The notes beneath the pieces were generated by a model. The model did no database searches and was not told where the DNA came from. It saw only the letters and a program-made list of their open reading frames with translations. Source: Alistipes putredinis DSM 17216 (GTDB taxonomy: Bacteria > Bacteroidota > Bacteroidia > Bacteroidales > Rikenellaceae). From it: DNA of 64,000 nt. The DNA is taken from contig NZ_DS499580.1 of NCBI RefSeq assembly GCF_000154465.1, positions 372,001 through 436,000 on the forward strand. The letters run 5' to 3'. Made by a program: the position numbers and the translations under genes. Positions 9,380 to 17,816 of this stretch are shown here, in pieces (positions within the stretch are counted from its first letter, which is position 1; each line of letters begins with the position of its first letter).

Positions 9380-10624
9380 TTAGTGGCTTACGGCCCCCAT
9401 CTCTTCGGGCTTGTGTTTGTAGCGGAAGACCATTGCGAAGACGATGGCGACGACCAGCGCGTAACCCGCAAAGATATACCATGATTCGGGCCAGCCGAAA
9501 GCATCGACTACCGCACCTGCCGCGTAGGAGCCGAAGAAAGCACCGAGTCCGTTGGTCATGATCATAAAGACACCCTGCGCCGAGGAACGGATGTCGGGGG
9601 TAGTTTCCTTTTCGACGAAAAGCGAGCCCGAAATGTTGAAGAAGTCGAATGCGACCCCATAAACGATCATCGAGAGGATCAGGAAAACGGCACCCGATCC
9701 CGGATTGCCGATACCGAAGAATCCGAAGCGGAGCACCCAGGCCAGCATCGAGATCAGCATCACCCATTTGATGCCGAAGCGTCGCAGGAAGAAGGGAATC
9801 AGCAGGATGCAGAATGTTTCGGACATTTGCGAGAGCGAGAGCAGGATTACCGAGTGGCGCACGATGGGCGAGTCGGCGTATTGGGGCATCGTGCCGAAGT
9901 TCTGAATGTAACTGTCGCCGAAGGCATTGGTAATCTGAAGAGCGGCGCCCAGCAGCATCGAGAAGATGAAGAAGATCGCCATGCGTTTCTCCTTGAAGAG
10001 AGCGAATGCGCGGAGTCCGAGCGTGTCGATCCACGATTGGCTTTTCCGGGCATGACTGACCGGACAGCCCGGCAACGTGAAGGAGTAGATCGCGAGAATC
10101 AGGGAGAGGATGGCCGAAACGTACAGTTGCCAATAGGTCAGTTTGATCTGTACGCCGCCTATCTGAACCAGATCGACGAACCACATGGCGGCGATGAAGC
10201 CGACCGTACCCCAGACCCGGATGGGCGGGAAGTGCTTCACGGCATCGAGTTTCGCCAGGTCGAGGGCATTGTAGGCTACCGAGTTCGAGAGGGCGATGGT
10301 GGGCATGTAGAACATGACGCTCATCAACATGCAGGTGTACAGGGGGCCGTAGGCGGTTTGCGAGGCGGCTGCGACGAGGAACCCGGCGCTGATGAGCTGG
10401 CAGATGCCCAGCAGCTTCTGCGCGGGGATCCAGCGGTCGGCGATGATACCCATGAGGGCCGGCATGAAGAGCGATGCGATACCCATCGTAGCGAAGAAAC
10501 TGCCGATTTGCAACCCTGTGAACTGAAGACCTCCGCCGAGGTAGGCGCCCAGCGAAATGAGCCACGAACCCCAGATCGCGTACTGCAGGAAGTTCATGAC
10601 GATAAGACGGAATTTGATTCCCAT
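9380..10624 (-). CDS. MFS transporter, nucleoside:H+ symporter (NupG/XapB-like) type
   Basis: About 414 residues and 12 hydrophobic segments. The opening MGIKFRLIVMNFLQYAIWGSWLISLGAYL is characteristic of the NupG-type MFS family (nucleoside:proton symport across the inner membrane), as is GIIADRWIPAQKLLGICQL after the second helix. Reading could extend upstream to 10789, but that would run into tRNA-Gln and adds a non-membrane segment, so the ATG at 10624 is preferred. TACTTTTG on the minus strand at 10694-10687 is a plausible -7 element. No nucleoside catabolic gene is adjacent, so nucleoside specificity rests on family similarity only. Confidence 0.85.
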   Translation of the reverse strand: MGIKFRLIVMNFLQYAIWGSWLISLGAYLGGGLQFTGLQIGSFFATMGIASLFMPALMGIIADRWIPAQKLLGICQLISAGFLVAAASQTAYGPLYTCMLMSVMFYMPTIALSNSVAYNALDLAKLDAVKHFPPIRVWGTVGFIAAMWFVDLVQIGGVQIKLTYWQLYVSAILSLILAIYSFTLPGCPVSHARKSQSWIDTLGLRAFALFKEKRMAIFFIFSMLLGAALQITNAFGDSYIQNFGTMPQYADSPIVRHSVILLSLSQMSETFCILLIPFFLRRFGIKWVMLISMLAWVLRFGFFGIGNPGSGAVFLILSMIVYGVAFDFFNISGSLFVEKETTPDIRSSAQGVFMIMTNGLGAFFGSYAAGAVVDAFGWPESWYIFAGYALVVAIVFAMVFRYKHKPEEMGAVSH

Positions 10625-10715
10625 AATTGGTTGATTTATGTGTTGTTTTACTTTTGCAGGCCGTTTTTCCCGAAAGGGGTTATGAACAAAAGTATAAATT
10701 TTTTTCGGAATTTTC

Positions 10716-10746
10716 TTTGCAGTTGAAAAATAAAGTTCTACTTTTG
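10716..10746 (+). promoter_or_regulatory. Promoter of tRNA-Gln
   Basis: TTTG at 10716-10719 and TACTTTTG at 10739-10746, spaced 19 nt, are a near-ideal Bacteroidota promoter. Transcription would start about 7 nt downstream, roughly 10 nt before the mature tRNA 5' end. A second TACTTTTG with TTG 19 nt upstream (10627-10656) could be an additional start. Confidence 0.7.
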
Positions 10747-10763
10747 CATCACCGAAAGGACAT

Positions 10764-10834
10764 TGAGCTATGGTGTAATGGTAACACAACAGATTCTGGT
10801 CCTGTTATTCTTGGTTCGAATCCAGGTAGCTCAA
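10764..10834 (+). tRNA. tRNA-Gln (anticodon CUG)
   Basis: Cloverleaf folded by hand: acceptor TGAGCTA/TAGCTCA; D stem GTGT/ACAC with loop AATGGTA; anticodon loop TTCTGGT giving anticodon CTG; T arm CTTGG-TTCGAAT-CCAGG; discriminator A. The anticodon stem has an A-C mismatch at its loop end. CCA is not encoded. The T arm matches the glutamine tRNA pattern. A strong promoter precedes and a hairpin terminator follows, so it is a single-gene unit. Confidence 0.93.
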
Positions 10835-10841
10835 CACAAAG

Positions 10842-10870
10842 AACGCGCCGCTGATATTCAGCGGCGCGTT
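10842..10870. terminator. Terminator after tRNA-Gln
   Basis: A 12-bp stem (AACGCGCCGCTG / CAGCGGCGCGTT) with a 5-nt loop and a T-rich tail lies 7 nt after the tRNA. It also lies just beyond the stop of the convergent outer-membrane gene, so it may serve both. Confidence 0.85.
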
Positions 10871-10895
10871 TCTTCGTTATTGCGGTCGGCGCTTT

Positions 10896-11682
10896 TTAGA
10901 AGCGGAATCCGACGTAGAAACGGACGGAGTTGGTTTTCAGTTTCGTTTTGGTCGATGAGATGCCCTCCAGGTCTGCATCTTCGAGTGAGAATCCATTGTA
11001 TTTGGCCTGGCCCCAGCGACCTTCCACGCCGACCGAAATCACTTTCCAGGCCACCGATCCGCCGAAGCTGTAGAACAGGGCGAAGTTGGAGTTGAAACTA
11101 TCGTCGAGGTACATCATCGAGTAGGAGGGCGTGAGTCGGAAATAGAGGCTGATTTTCAGTTCGTGAACCGGGTTGATCGTAATCGAAGGACCGACCTGCA
11201 TGCCGTATTCCAGCTGATGATTGCCGATGTCGATCGTTTCATCCATAATGTCGCCGACGGAACCCGAACCCGGCTCTTCCGATTCGGAGATCGTGTATTT
11301 CGAATAGTTCAGATCGACCCAGCTCCAGTCCAGACCGAATTTCAACATTCCGAGCAACGGTTTTTTGTGCAGGTAAAATAGGTTTTACCCCAACTGATCG
11401 ACACGCCGAAATCGTTTTTCAGCTTCTCGTCGCCGAAATCCTTGAATACGAGCGATTGTTTTACGTAACCGAGGTTGAAGTACTTGGACCTGTTTTTCCA
11501 TATTTTGCGATCGAGTTCCTCGTTCTTTTGGTGCCGTAATTGCTGGGATAGGTCATCGACGACCCGCTGCAGCGAATCCGTTTCCGTCGCAACGGGAGAG
11601 GTCGTTTCGGCGACCGGTTCTTGTGCTGTCGCAGTCAAGGTCCACAGGGACAAACCGATTAAAAACGTAAAGATTTTTTCAT
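10896..11682 (-). pseudogene. Outer-membrane beta-barrel protein gene broken by two single-base deletions
   Basis: Three reading-frame pieces join into one secreted barrel protein of about 262 residues. The ATG at 11682 begins a signal peptide that reads correctly (MKKIFTFLIGLSLWTLTATA then Q) only if the A run at about 11674-11679 has seven bases instead of six. A second shift lies near 11377-11380, where one extra T in the TTTT run would join ...SWGKTYF to YLHKKPLLGMLKFGLDWSW.... The C-terminal part has alternating beta strands (ISLYFRLTPSYSMM, NSVRFYVGFRF) and ends in Phe, as outer-membrane barrels do. A short coiled segment (DSLQRVVDDLSQQLRHQKNEEL) follows the signal. The parent family and ligand are unknown. 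Either a real decaying gene or homopolymer errors; see findings. TATTTTTG at 11737-11730 on the minus strand is a possible -7 element. Confidence 0.75.
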
Positions 11683-11803
11683 AATGGTATTTTTATTTAA
11701 GTTGAAGGTTTCTGCCGTTTCCCATACTGCAAAAATAACATTATTGTGAAAAAAAAGTTCGTTTGAATGGAATTATTGTCCGATAAGTATTATATTTCTT
11801 TGG

Positions 11804-12202
11804 TTACTCTTCCTCTTCTTCCAAATATATCTCCTCCATAAGGCTGTCCAGTTCGCGCCGCTCCTTTTTGGTCGGACGTCCCGTACCCCGGTCGCGGAAG
11901 ACGAAGACCGTTTCGCGGGGGATGTTGAGCTTGTCGAGTTCCGATTGCGGAGTGATGTTGCGACAGTAGTCGGGGACGTTCTTGGCCGGCTGGCGGCTCG
12001 ACACGTAGCCCACGACTTCGAAGAGATAGGTCACGGGCATCCGTTTGACGGCGATTCGGTCGCCGATCCGCACTTCGCGCGAAGGTTTGGCGTAGGCGTC
12101 GTTCACCAGCACCCGGTTCTGGCGGATGGCTTCGGCCGCGTCGCTGCGGGTCTTGAAGATGCGTACGGCCCAGAGGTATTTGTCTAATCTGATCGCTTCC
12201 AT
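11804..12202 (-). CDS. S4-domain RNA-binding protein, Hsp15-like
   Basis: A 132-residue protein with an N-terminal S4 RNA-binding domain (IRLDKYLWAVRIFKTRSDAAEAI, then VLVNDAYAKPSREVRIGDRIAV). Members of the Hsp15/YrfH family rescue stalled 50S subunits carrying nascent chains. A basic segment follows (GRPTKKERREL), and the C-terminus is strongly acidic (IYLEEEEE). It lies 224 nt downstream of ftsW on the same strand; that gap contains no gene I can support. Function is assigned from the family. Confidence 0.88.
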   Translation of the reverse strand: MEAIRLDKYLWAVRIFKTRSDAAEAIRQNRVLVNDAYAKPSREVRIGDRIAVKRMPVTYLFEVVGYVSSRQPAKNVPDYCRNITPQSELDKLNIPRETVFVFRDRGTGRPTKKERRELDSLMEEIYLEEEEE

Positions 12203-12426
12203 TTCGTTTTTTCAATTATATCGTACAGGCAAAATCCGATGTCGGGAGGCTCGGTGGCTCCGGCAGATTCGGATTTTCCGTTGTGCTGACGATTCGGGAC
12301 AGGATGTCGGAACAGAGCCGAAGCTGGTAGTGTGCGGCTGCGGGTTGTCCGACGGTCTTCGAACCGGAGGTCGGTAGTTGCATCGATCCCTCGGGAACGG
12401 CGGTTTCGGTGGGGAAGTGTCGCGGG

Positions 12427-13737
12427 CTATTTCTCATAGATGCTTTCCGATTTGGGCATGTCGTGCGATTGTTCGTCGTTCTGTCGGCTGACGCTCAAGA
12501 TCATGCCCAGGGCGATAGCCGTGAAGATCGTCGAGGAGCCGCCGCGTGAGATGAGCGGCAGGGTTTGTCCCGTTTCGGGAATCAGGTTTACCGTTACCAT
12601 GATGTGCAGCAGCGCCTGGCAGGTAATCAACAGGGCCAATCCCAGGACCAGCAGACCCGGAAATGCCGTGCCGCACCGTCGGAAAATTTCGATGGCACGG
12701 AAGAAGATCCACAGGTAGAGCAACAGCAGCAGCAGCGCCAGGACGATACCGTACTCCTCGACGAAAAAGGCGTAGGCGTAATCGCTTTCCGGGTGGATCA
12801 TCTCTATGCGCATGGCGCTCTGTCCGGCGCCTTCGCCCAGGATGCCGCCGTTGTGGATGGCGATCATCGAACGCTCGGTGTCGGTCAGCTGGTCGATCGG
12901 CTTTTCGGTTTGGGGCTTGGTCCAGAGGTCGATCCAGGTTTCCACGCGGCCGCCGGCCGTTTCGCTGCGGCCCAGATTCAGCAGGCCGGCCAGCATTACG
13001 GCGGCGAAGGCCAGGCCCAGCAGTTTCATCAGTTCACCGATCCTCACCCGTCCGATAAGCATCATCACCCACGAGGCGAAGAAGACCAGCACGGCCGACG
13101 AGGTGTGGGCCGGGAAGATCACTACACAGGAGAGCAGGACGGGGGCCAGGATGGGCCACGTGCCCTCGCGCCAGATTTTGCGCTGGTCGGGGCGCTTCCA
13201 CCGCAGCGGGTTGAGCGAGGGGATGATCCGTAATTTGTCGATCACGCTCTGCCGGCCGGCGAGCTGCCGGGCCAGAAACAGTACGGTGGCGACCTTGAGT
13301 GCTTCCGAAGGCTGGAACTGGAAAGGACCGAGCGGAATCCAGCGGGCGGCGCCGTTGGTCGTGGCGCCGATGAAATAGACGGCCAGCGTCAGCAGAACGC
13401 TGCCTGCATAGGCGACCAGCGCCAGGTGGTTGTATATCCGGGAGTTGATCTTGTGTACGATGATGATCAGCGGAACGCAGACGAAAAGGATCAGCAGCTG
13501 TTGGCGCAGGAAGTGGGCCGTCGAACGAGCCGTATGCGCATCGTAGGCCATCTTCGCCGTCGAGGAATAGACCACCAGTACGGAAATGACGGCCAGTGCC
13601 GCGATAATGATCCACAGCACCTTGTCCCCGGCGAAGAGTTTCATGCCGGGCTCCTGTCCGGGTGCGTCGGTCTGCACAGTCGTACCCTCTGTGTTCGGAT
13701 TGCCGGCCGTTTTCTCCGTCTGTTTTTCCGCTTCCAT
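12427..13737 (-). CDS. ftsW: Septal peptidoglycan polymerase FtsW (SEDS family)
   Basis: Polytopic SEDS glycosyltransferase that polymerises lipid II at the septum together with FtsI. The core shows YSSTAKMAYD, a first periplasmic segment, AARWIPLGPFQFQPSEALKVA (SEDS signature) and PETGQTLPLISRGGSS near the C-terminus. The ATG at 13737 gives 436 residues and starts 4 nt after murD; longer readings overlap murD. A polar N-terminal tail of about 30 residues precedes the first helix. It is the last dcw gene here: no murG, murC or ftsQ follows, unlike the usual order. Confidence 0.94.
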   Translation of the reverse strand: MEAEKQTEKTAGNPNTEGTTVQTDAPGQEPGMKLFAGDKVLWIIIAALAVISVLVVYSSTAKMAYDAHTARSTAHFLRQQLLILFVCVPLIIIVHKINSRIYNHLALVAYAGSVLLTLAVYFIGATTNGAARWIPLGPFQFQPSEALKVATVLFLARQLAGRQSVIDKLRIIPSLNPLRWKRPDQRKIWREGTWPILAPVLLSCVVIFPAHTSSAVLVFFASWVMMLIGRVRIGELMKLLGLAFAAVMLAGLLNLGRSETAGGRVETWIDLWTKPQTEKPIDQLTDTERSMIAIHNGGILGEGAGQSAMRIEMIHPESDYAYAFFVEEYGIVLALLLLLLYLWIFFRAIEIFRRCGTAFPGLLVLGLALLITCQALLHIMVTVNLIPETGQTLPLISRGGSSTIFTAIALGMILSVSRQNDEQSHDMPKSESIYEK

Positions 13738-13741
13738 CTTA

Positions 13742-15094
13742 TTATTTCGCGTGTTCGGCGACCCACTGTTTGAACAGTTCGCCCCGGTTTTCGTAATTTT
13801 TGAAGAGGTCGAAGCTCGCACAGGCCGGTGAAAGCAACACCACGTCGCCCGGACGGGAAGCTTTGCGGGCCGCCTGCATCGCCGCGTCGAGCGAATCGGT
13901 CGAAATGATTTCGGGAATTATGCCCGTGAAACTTTCGACCAGCTTGCGGTTGTCGATGCCCATGCAGACGAGCGTATGCACTTTTTCGCGGGCGAACCGC
14001 TTGAGCGGCTCGTAGTCGTTGCCTTTGTCCGTACCGCCTGCGATCCAGACTACGGGACGTTTCATGCTCTCCAGTGCGTACCACGTGGAATCGACGTTGG
14101 TGGCTTTCGAGTCGTTGATGTAGGCCACGCCGCCGATCTCTCCGGCGGGTTCGAGCCGGTGTTCCACCGGCGCGAAGTCGTAGATGGAGCTGCGGATGCG
14201 GATCGGGGATACTCCGGCCGCGAGCGCTGCGAGCGCCGCCGCCATAGCATTATAAGCGTTGTGCAGCCCGGGAATCCGCATTTTGGCCGTGTCGATCTCC
14301 ACCGACTCCCGGCCGACAGTTGCGGTGAATTTTCCGTCCAGAAGGAACGCATCGCCTGCGCCGCTCGCCACGGCGTTTTTGGCCGCGAAGGGGAGCTGCT
14401 TCATCCGCAGGTCGTATTTGGGCAACTGCTGCCAGATCACCTCGTCGTCGCCCGAATAGATGAAGAAGTCGCGCGAATTCTGGTTCTGCGTAATGCGCAT
14501 CTTGGCATCCACGTAGTTCTGGAAACAGTAGTCGTAACGGTCGAGGTGGTCGGGCGTGATGTTCGTCAGCACGCCGATATGGGCGCGGAACCGGAACATG
14601 CCGTCGAGCTGGAACGAGCTCAACTCCAGTACGTACCAGTCGTAATCGCCGGTAGCGACCGAGTAGGCGAAACTCTCGCCGATGTTGCCGCCGAGGGCTA
14701 CGTTGTAGCCGGCGTCGCGCAGGATCTTGTAGATGAGCGACGTAGTAGTCGTCTTGCCGTTCGAGCCGGTGACGCAGATCGTCCGGGCCTTACCCAGGTA
14801 GCGGCCCGCGAACTCCATTTCGGAGATGACCGGAATGCCCGCTTCGCGGAGTTTGACGATCATCGGCGCCTTGTCCGGAATGCCGGGCGACTTGACGACC
14901 TCGTCCGCCGCGAGAATCCGCTCTTCGGAGTGGTGCCCCTCCTCGTAGGGGACCTGCCACTGGTCCAGTTTGGCTTTGTAGCGGTCGGCGATCCGCCCCT
15001 TGTCGGAGAGGAAAACGTCGAATCCTTTCTTCTTGGCGAGGATCGCGGAGCCGTAGCCGCTGATGCCGCCGCCCAGGACAACTATTTTTTTCAT
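13742..15094 (-). CDS. murD: UDP-N-acetylmuramoyl-L-alanine--D-glutamate ligase
   Basis: Cytoplasmic Mur ligase that adds D-glutamate to UDP-MurNAc-L-Ala using ATP. The P-loop VTGSNGKTTTTSLI is near residue 110, followed by the central-domain LTNITPDHLDRY and the C-terminal YINDSKATNVDSTWYAL and VWIAGGTDKGNDY typical of MurD. The N-terminal Rossmann-like segment IVVLGGGISGYGSAILA binds the UDP moiety. 450 residues, normal. It starts 4 nt after mraY and ends 4 nt before ftsW, so translation is probably coupled across the operon. Confidence 0.97.
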   Translation of the reverse strand: MKKIVVLGGGISGYGSAILAKKKGFDVFLSDKGRIADRYKAKLDQWQVPYEEGHHSEERILAADEVVKSPGIPDKAPMIVKLREAGIPVISEMEFAGRYLGKARTICVTGSNGKTTTTSLIYKILRDAGYNVALGGNIGESFAYSVATGDYDWYVLELSSFQLDGMFRFRAHIGVLTNITPDHLDRYDYCFQNYVDAKMRITQNQNSRDFFIYSGDDEVIWQQLPKYDLRMKQLPFAAKNAVASGAGDAFLLDGKFTATVGRESVEIDTAKMRIPGLHNAYNAMAAALAALAAGVSPIRIRSSIYDFAPVEHRLEPAGEIGGVAYINDSKATNVDSTWYALESMKRPVVWIAGGTDKGNDYEPLKRFAREKVHTLVCMGIDNRKLVESFTGIIPEIISTDSLDAAMQAARKASRPGDVVLLSPACASFDLFKNYENRGELFKQWVAEHAK

Positions 15095-15098
15095 GGGG

Positions 15099-16343
15099 TT
15101 ATCGGATTTTAAGCGTTACCAGGGTAATGGCCGCCAGCAGCAGCGACACGATCCAGAAACGGGTGACGATCTTGGTTTCGAAGAAACCCTGTTTCTGGTA
15201 GTGATGGTGCAGGGGGGACATGAGCAGAATGCGGCGTCCTTCGCCGTATTTGCGTTTGGTGTATTTGAAGTAGCTCACCTGAAGCATGACCGAGAGGCTC
15301 TCGACCAGGAAGATGCCGCAGAGAAGGGGCAGCAGCAGCTCCTTGCGGATGCAGAGAGCGAAGACGGCGATGATGCCGCCGATGGAGAGCGAGCCGGTAT
15401 CGCCCATGAAGATCTGTGCCGGGAAGCTGTTGTACCAGAGGAAGCCGACCAGCGCACCGGCCAGCGCCGCTGCGAAGACGACCAGTTCGCCGCTGCCCGG
15501 AATGTACATGATGTTCAGGTAGTCGGCATAGACGATGTGTCCGGAGAGATAGGCCAGGATGCCCAGCACCAGTACGATCGGGGCCGATACCCCCGTCACC
15601 AGGCCGTCGAGTCCGTCCGTGAGGTTGGCGCCGTTCGAAACGGCCGTGACCACCAGGATCGCCACGACGACGTAGAGAATCCAAGTGAGGGTGCGGTTGC
15701 CGCCCGTGAGCCAGCTGTAATCGAATTCGTTGTCCTTGACGAAGGGAATCGTGGTCTGGGTCGTCTGACGGCTCTCGGAGCTGACGATGCGCCGCTGGAT
15801 GTGGTCGGCGATGGTTCGGCCGTGTTCGTCGAGGTAGATCGTTTCGACCGGTTCGGTCGTCTTTTCCCGGACGACGATGTCGGGCGAGAAGCACATGGTC
15901 GTACCTACGATAATGCCCAGGCCGACCTGTCCCACGATCTTGAAACGCCCTTTGAGCCCCTCTTTGTGGTGGCGGAAGACTTTGATGTAGTCGTCCAGAA
16001 AGCCGATCAGCCCCAGCCAGATCGTCGAAACCAGCATCAGTTGGATATAGACGTTGTCGAGCTGTCCGAAAAGCAGTACGGGGATGAGAATGGCCAGCAG
16101 GATGATTACGCCGCCCATCGTGGGCGTGCCTTTCTTCTGGAGTTGTCCTTCGAGCCCCAGATCGCGGATCTCCTCACCGATCTGTTTGCGGCGCAGGAAG
16201 TTGATGATGTTGCGTCCGAAGACGATGACGATCAGCAGGGCGATGATGATGGCTGCCGCCGCGCGGAACGAAATGTACTGGAACATACCTGCGCCGGGCA
16301 GGTTGTGAACGTTGTCGAAATATTTGAAAAGATGATAGAGCAT
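15099..16343 (-). CDS. mraY: Phospho-N-acetylmuramoyl-pentapeptide-transferase
   Basis: Inner-membrane enzyme that transfers phospho-MurNAc-pentapeptide to undecaprenyl phosphate to form lipid I. Signatures: GTPTMGGVIILLA near residue 90, GFLDDYIKVFRHHKEGLKGRFK (catalytic Asp pair), NLTDGLDGLVTG, and EGRRILLMSPLHHHYQKQG with the conserved His cluster near the C-terminus. 414 residues, longer than enterobacterial MraY (about 360); the extra length is an insertion of roughly 50 residues after the DDYIKV helix (IVVREKTTEPVETIYLDEHG), which I recall as common in Bacteroidota MraY. It lies 8 nt after murE. Confidence 0.97.
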   Translation of the reverse strand: MLYHLFKYFDNVHNLPGAGMFQYISFRAAAAIIIALLIVIVFGRNIINFLRRKQIGEEIRDLGLEGQLQKKGTPTMGGVIILLAILIPVLLFGQLDNVYIQLMLVSTIWLGLIGFLDDYIKVFRHHKEGLKGRFKIVGQVGLGIIVGTTMCFSPDIVVREKTTEPVETIYLDEHGRTIADHIQRRIVSSESRQTTQTTIPFVKDNEFDYSWLTGGNRTLTWILYVVVAILVVTAVSNGANLTDGLDGLVTGVSAPIVLVLGILAYLSGHIVYADYLNIMYIPGSGELVVFAAALAGALVGFLWYNSFPAQIFMGDTGSLSIGGIIAVFALCIRKELLLPLLCGIFLVESLSVMLQVSYFKYTKRKYGEGRRILLMSPLHHHYQKQGFFETKIVTRFWIVSLLLAAITLVTLKIR

Positions 16344-16351
16344 GTCGCAGG

Positions 16352-17812
16352 TTAATTTTTAGCGTAGAGGGCGAAGGCACGGAGAGCCTCCTCCTTGTCG
16401 TCGAAATGGTTTTTTACGTCGCCGACGATCTGATACGTTTCGTGTCCCTTGCCGGCCAGCAGGAGGATGTCGCCCGGCTTGGCGAGCATCGCGGCCGTGC
16501 GGATGGCTTCGGCGCGGTCGGCGATCCGCAGGTAGCGGTCACCCGGGGCGAGTCCTGCGACCATGTCGTCGAGGATCGCGTCGGGATCTTCGTGGCGGGG
16601 GTTGTCCGAAGTGAGGATTGCGGTGGTCGCGTATTTTACGGCGATCTGCGCCATTTCGGGGCGTTTGGTCTTGTCCCGGTCGCCGCCGCAGCCGCACAGC
16701 ACGAAGAGCTGTTGTCCCGGGCGGCGGATCTCCTCGACGGTCTGGAGCACTTTTTCCAGAGCGTCGGGCGTATGGGCGTAATCGACGATCGCCGTGGTGC
16801 CGTCGGCGGCCCGTACGAATTCGAAGCGTCCGCTTACGGGATGCAGCGTGCTCATGATTTGGAGCACCTCTTCGCGGTCGGCGCCCAGCAGCAGGGCTGC
16901 GGCATAGACGCAGAGCAGGTTGTAAGCATTGAAGCGGCCGAGGAAATGGACCCATACTTCACGTCCGTCGATGCGCAGTTCCATACCGTCGGGGTGTGTT
17001 TCGAGGATCTTGCATCGGAAGTCGGCCATCGATTGCAGCGAGAGGGTTTTGACGGTCGCCCGCGTGTTCTGCACCATGACCCGGCCGTTGCGATCGTCGA
17101 TGTTTATCAGTGCGAAAGCCTCTTTCGGGAGATTGTCGAAGAAGAGTTTTTTTGCCCGGATATATTCGGCGAAAGTCTTGTGGTAGTCCAGGTGGTCATG
17201 GGTGATGTTCGAGAAGATGCCGCCCGTGAAATGCAGTCCCCGGATGCGCTCCTGCACGATGGCGTGCGAGGAGACCTCCATGAAGCAGTATTCGCACCCG
17301 GCTTCGACCATGCGGGCCATCATCTCGTTCAGGCGGATGGCGTCGGGGGTGGTGTGGGTCGATTCGATGCGTTCGGTGTCGATGCGGTAAACGACCGTCG
17401 AGATCAGGCCGACCTTGTAGCCCAAGCCCCGGAAGAGGTCGTAGAGCAGGGTGACGGTGGTGGTTTTGCCGTTGGTGCCCGTGATGCCGACCAGTTTGAG
17501 CTGACGGCTCGGGTCGCCGTAGAATGCGGCGGCCATGTCGGCCATCGCGGCGTTGGTATCCGCTACGACGACGTAGCAGACCGACGGGGCGAGGTGTTCG
17601 GGCAGCCGCTGGCAGACGACGGCTGCGGCACCGGCGGTGACGGCCGCGTCGATGTAGGCGTGCCCGTCGCTTTGGGTGCCGCTCACGGCGAAGAAGCAGT
17701 CCCCGGGAGCGATGCGGCGGGAGTCATACGCCAGTCTGCTCACACGTGTATCGGAGTTGCCTTCCACGCGGAGCACCTGTGTCGCCTTGATTAATTCTTG
17801 AATTTGTTTCAT
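16352..17812 (-). CDS. murE: UDP-N-acetylmuramoyl-L-alanyl-D-glutamate--2,6-diaminopimelate ligase
   Basis: Mur ligase that adds the third stem amino acid. The P-loop GITGTNGKT is at about residues 109-117, the carbamylated-Lys segment YIRAKKLFF near 218-225, and DNPR at 403-406. DNPR is the motif of meso-diaminopimelate-specific MurE, so the peptidoglycan should be of the DAP type rather than Lys. 486 residues, normal. It begins 4 nt after ftsI and is followed 8 nt later by mraY. Confidence 0.97.
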   Translation of the reverse strand: MKQIQELIKATQVLRVEGNSDTRVSRLAYDSRRIAPGDCFFAVSGTQSDGHAYIDAAVTAGAAAVVCQRLPEHLAPSVCYVVVADTNAAMADMAAAFYGDPSRQLKLVGITGTNGKTTTVTLLYDLFRGLGYKVGLISTVVYRIDTERIESTHTTPDAIRLNEMMARMVEAGCEYCFMEVSSHAIVQERIRGLHFTGGIFSNITHDHLDYHKTFAEYIRAKKLFFDNLPKEAFALINIDDRNGRVMVQNTRATVKTLSLQSMADFRCKILETHPDGMELRIDGREVWVHFLGRFNAYNLLCVYAAALLLGADREEVLQIMSTLHPVSGRFEFVRAADGTTAIVDYAHTPDALEKVLQTVEEIRRPGQQLFVLCGCGGDRDKTKRPEMAQIAVKYATTAILTSDNPRHEDPDAILDDMVAGLAPGDRYLRIADRAEAIRTAAMLAKPGDILLLAGKGHETYQIVGDVKNHFDDKEEALRAFALYAKN

Positions 17813-17816
17813 CTCT

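Noticed and set aside
11342..11653. A separate 103-residue secreted protein
   Set aside because: Its C-terminal residues after SWGKTYF are out of frame with the barrel that follows, and its start would be a TTG inside a signal peptide; it is better read as part of the frameshifted barrel gene.
12216..12437. Possible 73-residue gene or murG remnant after ftsW
   Set aside because: It overlaps the ftsW end, and the sequence contains none of the MurG glycine-rich motif or any other known pattern.
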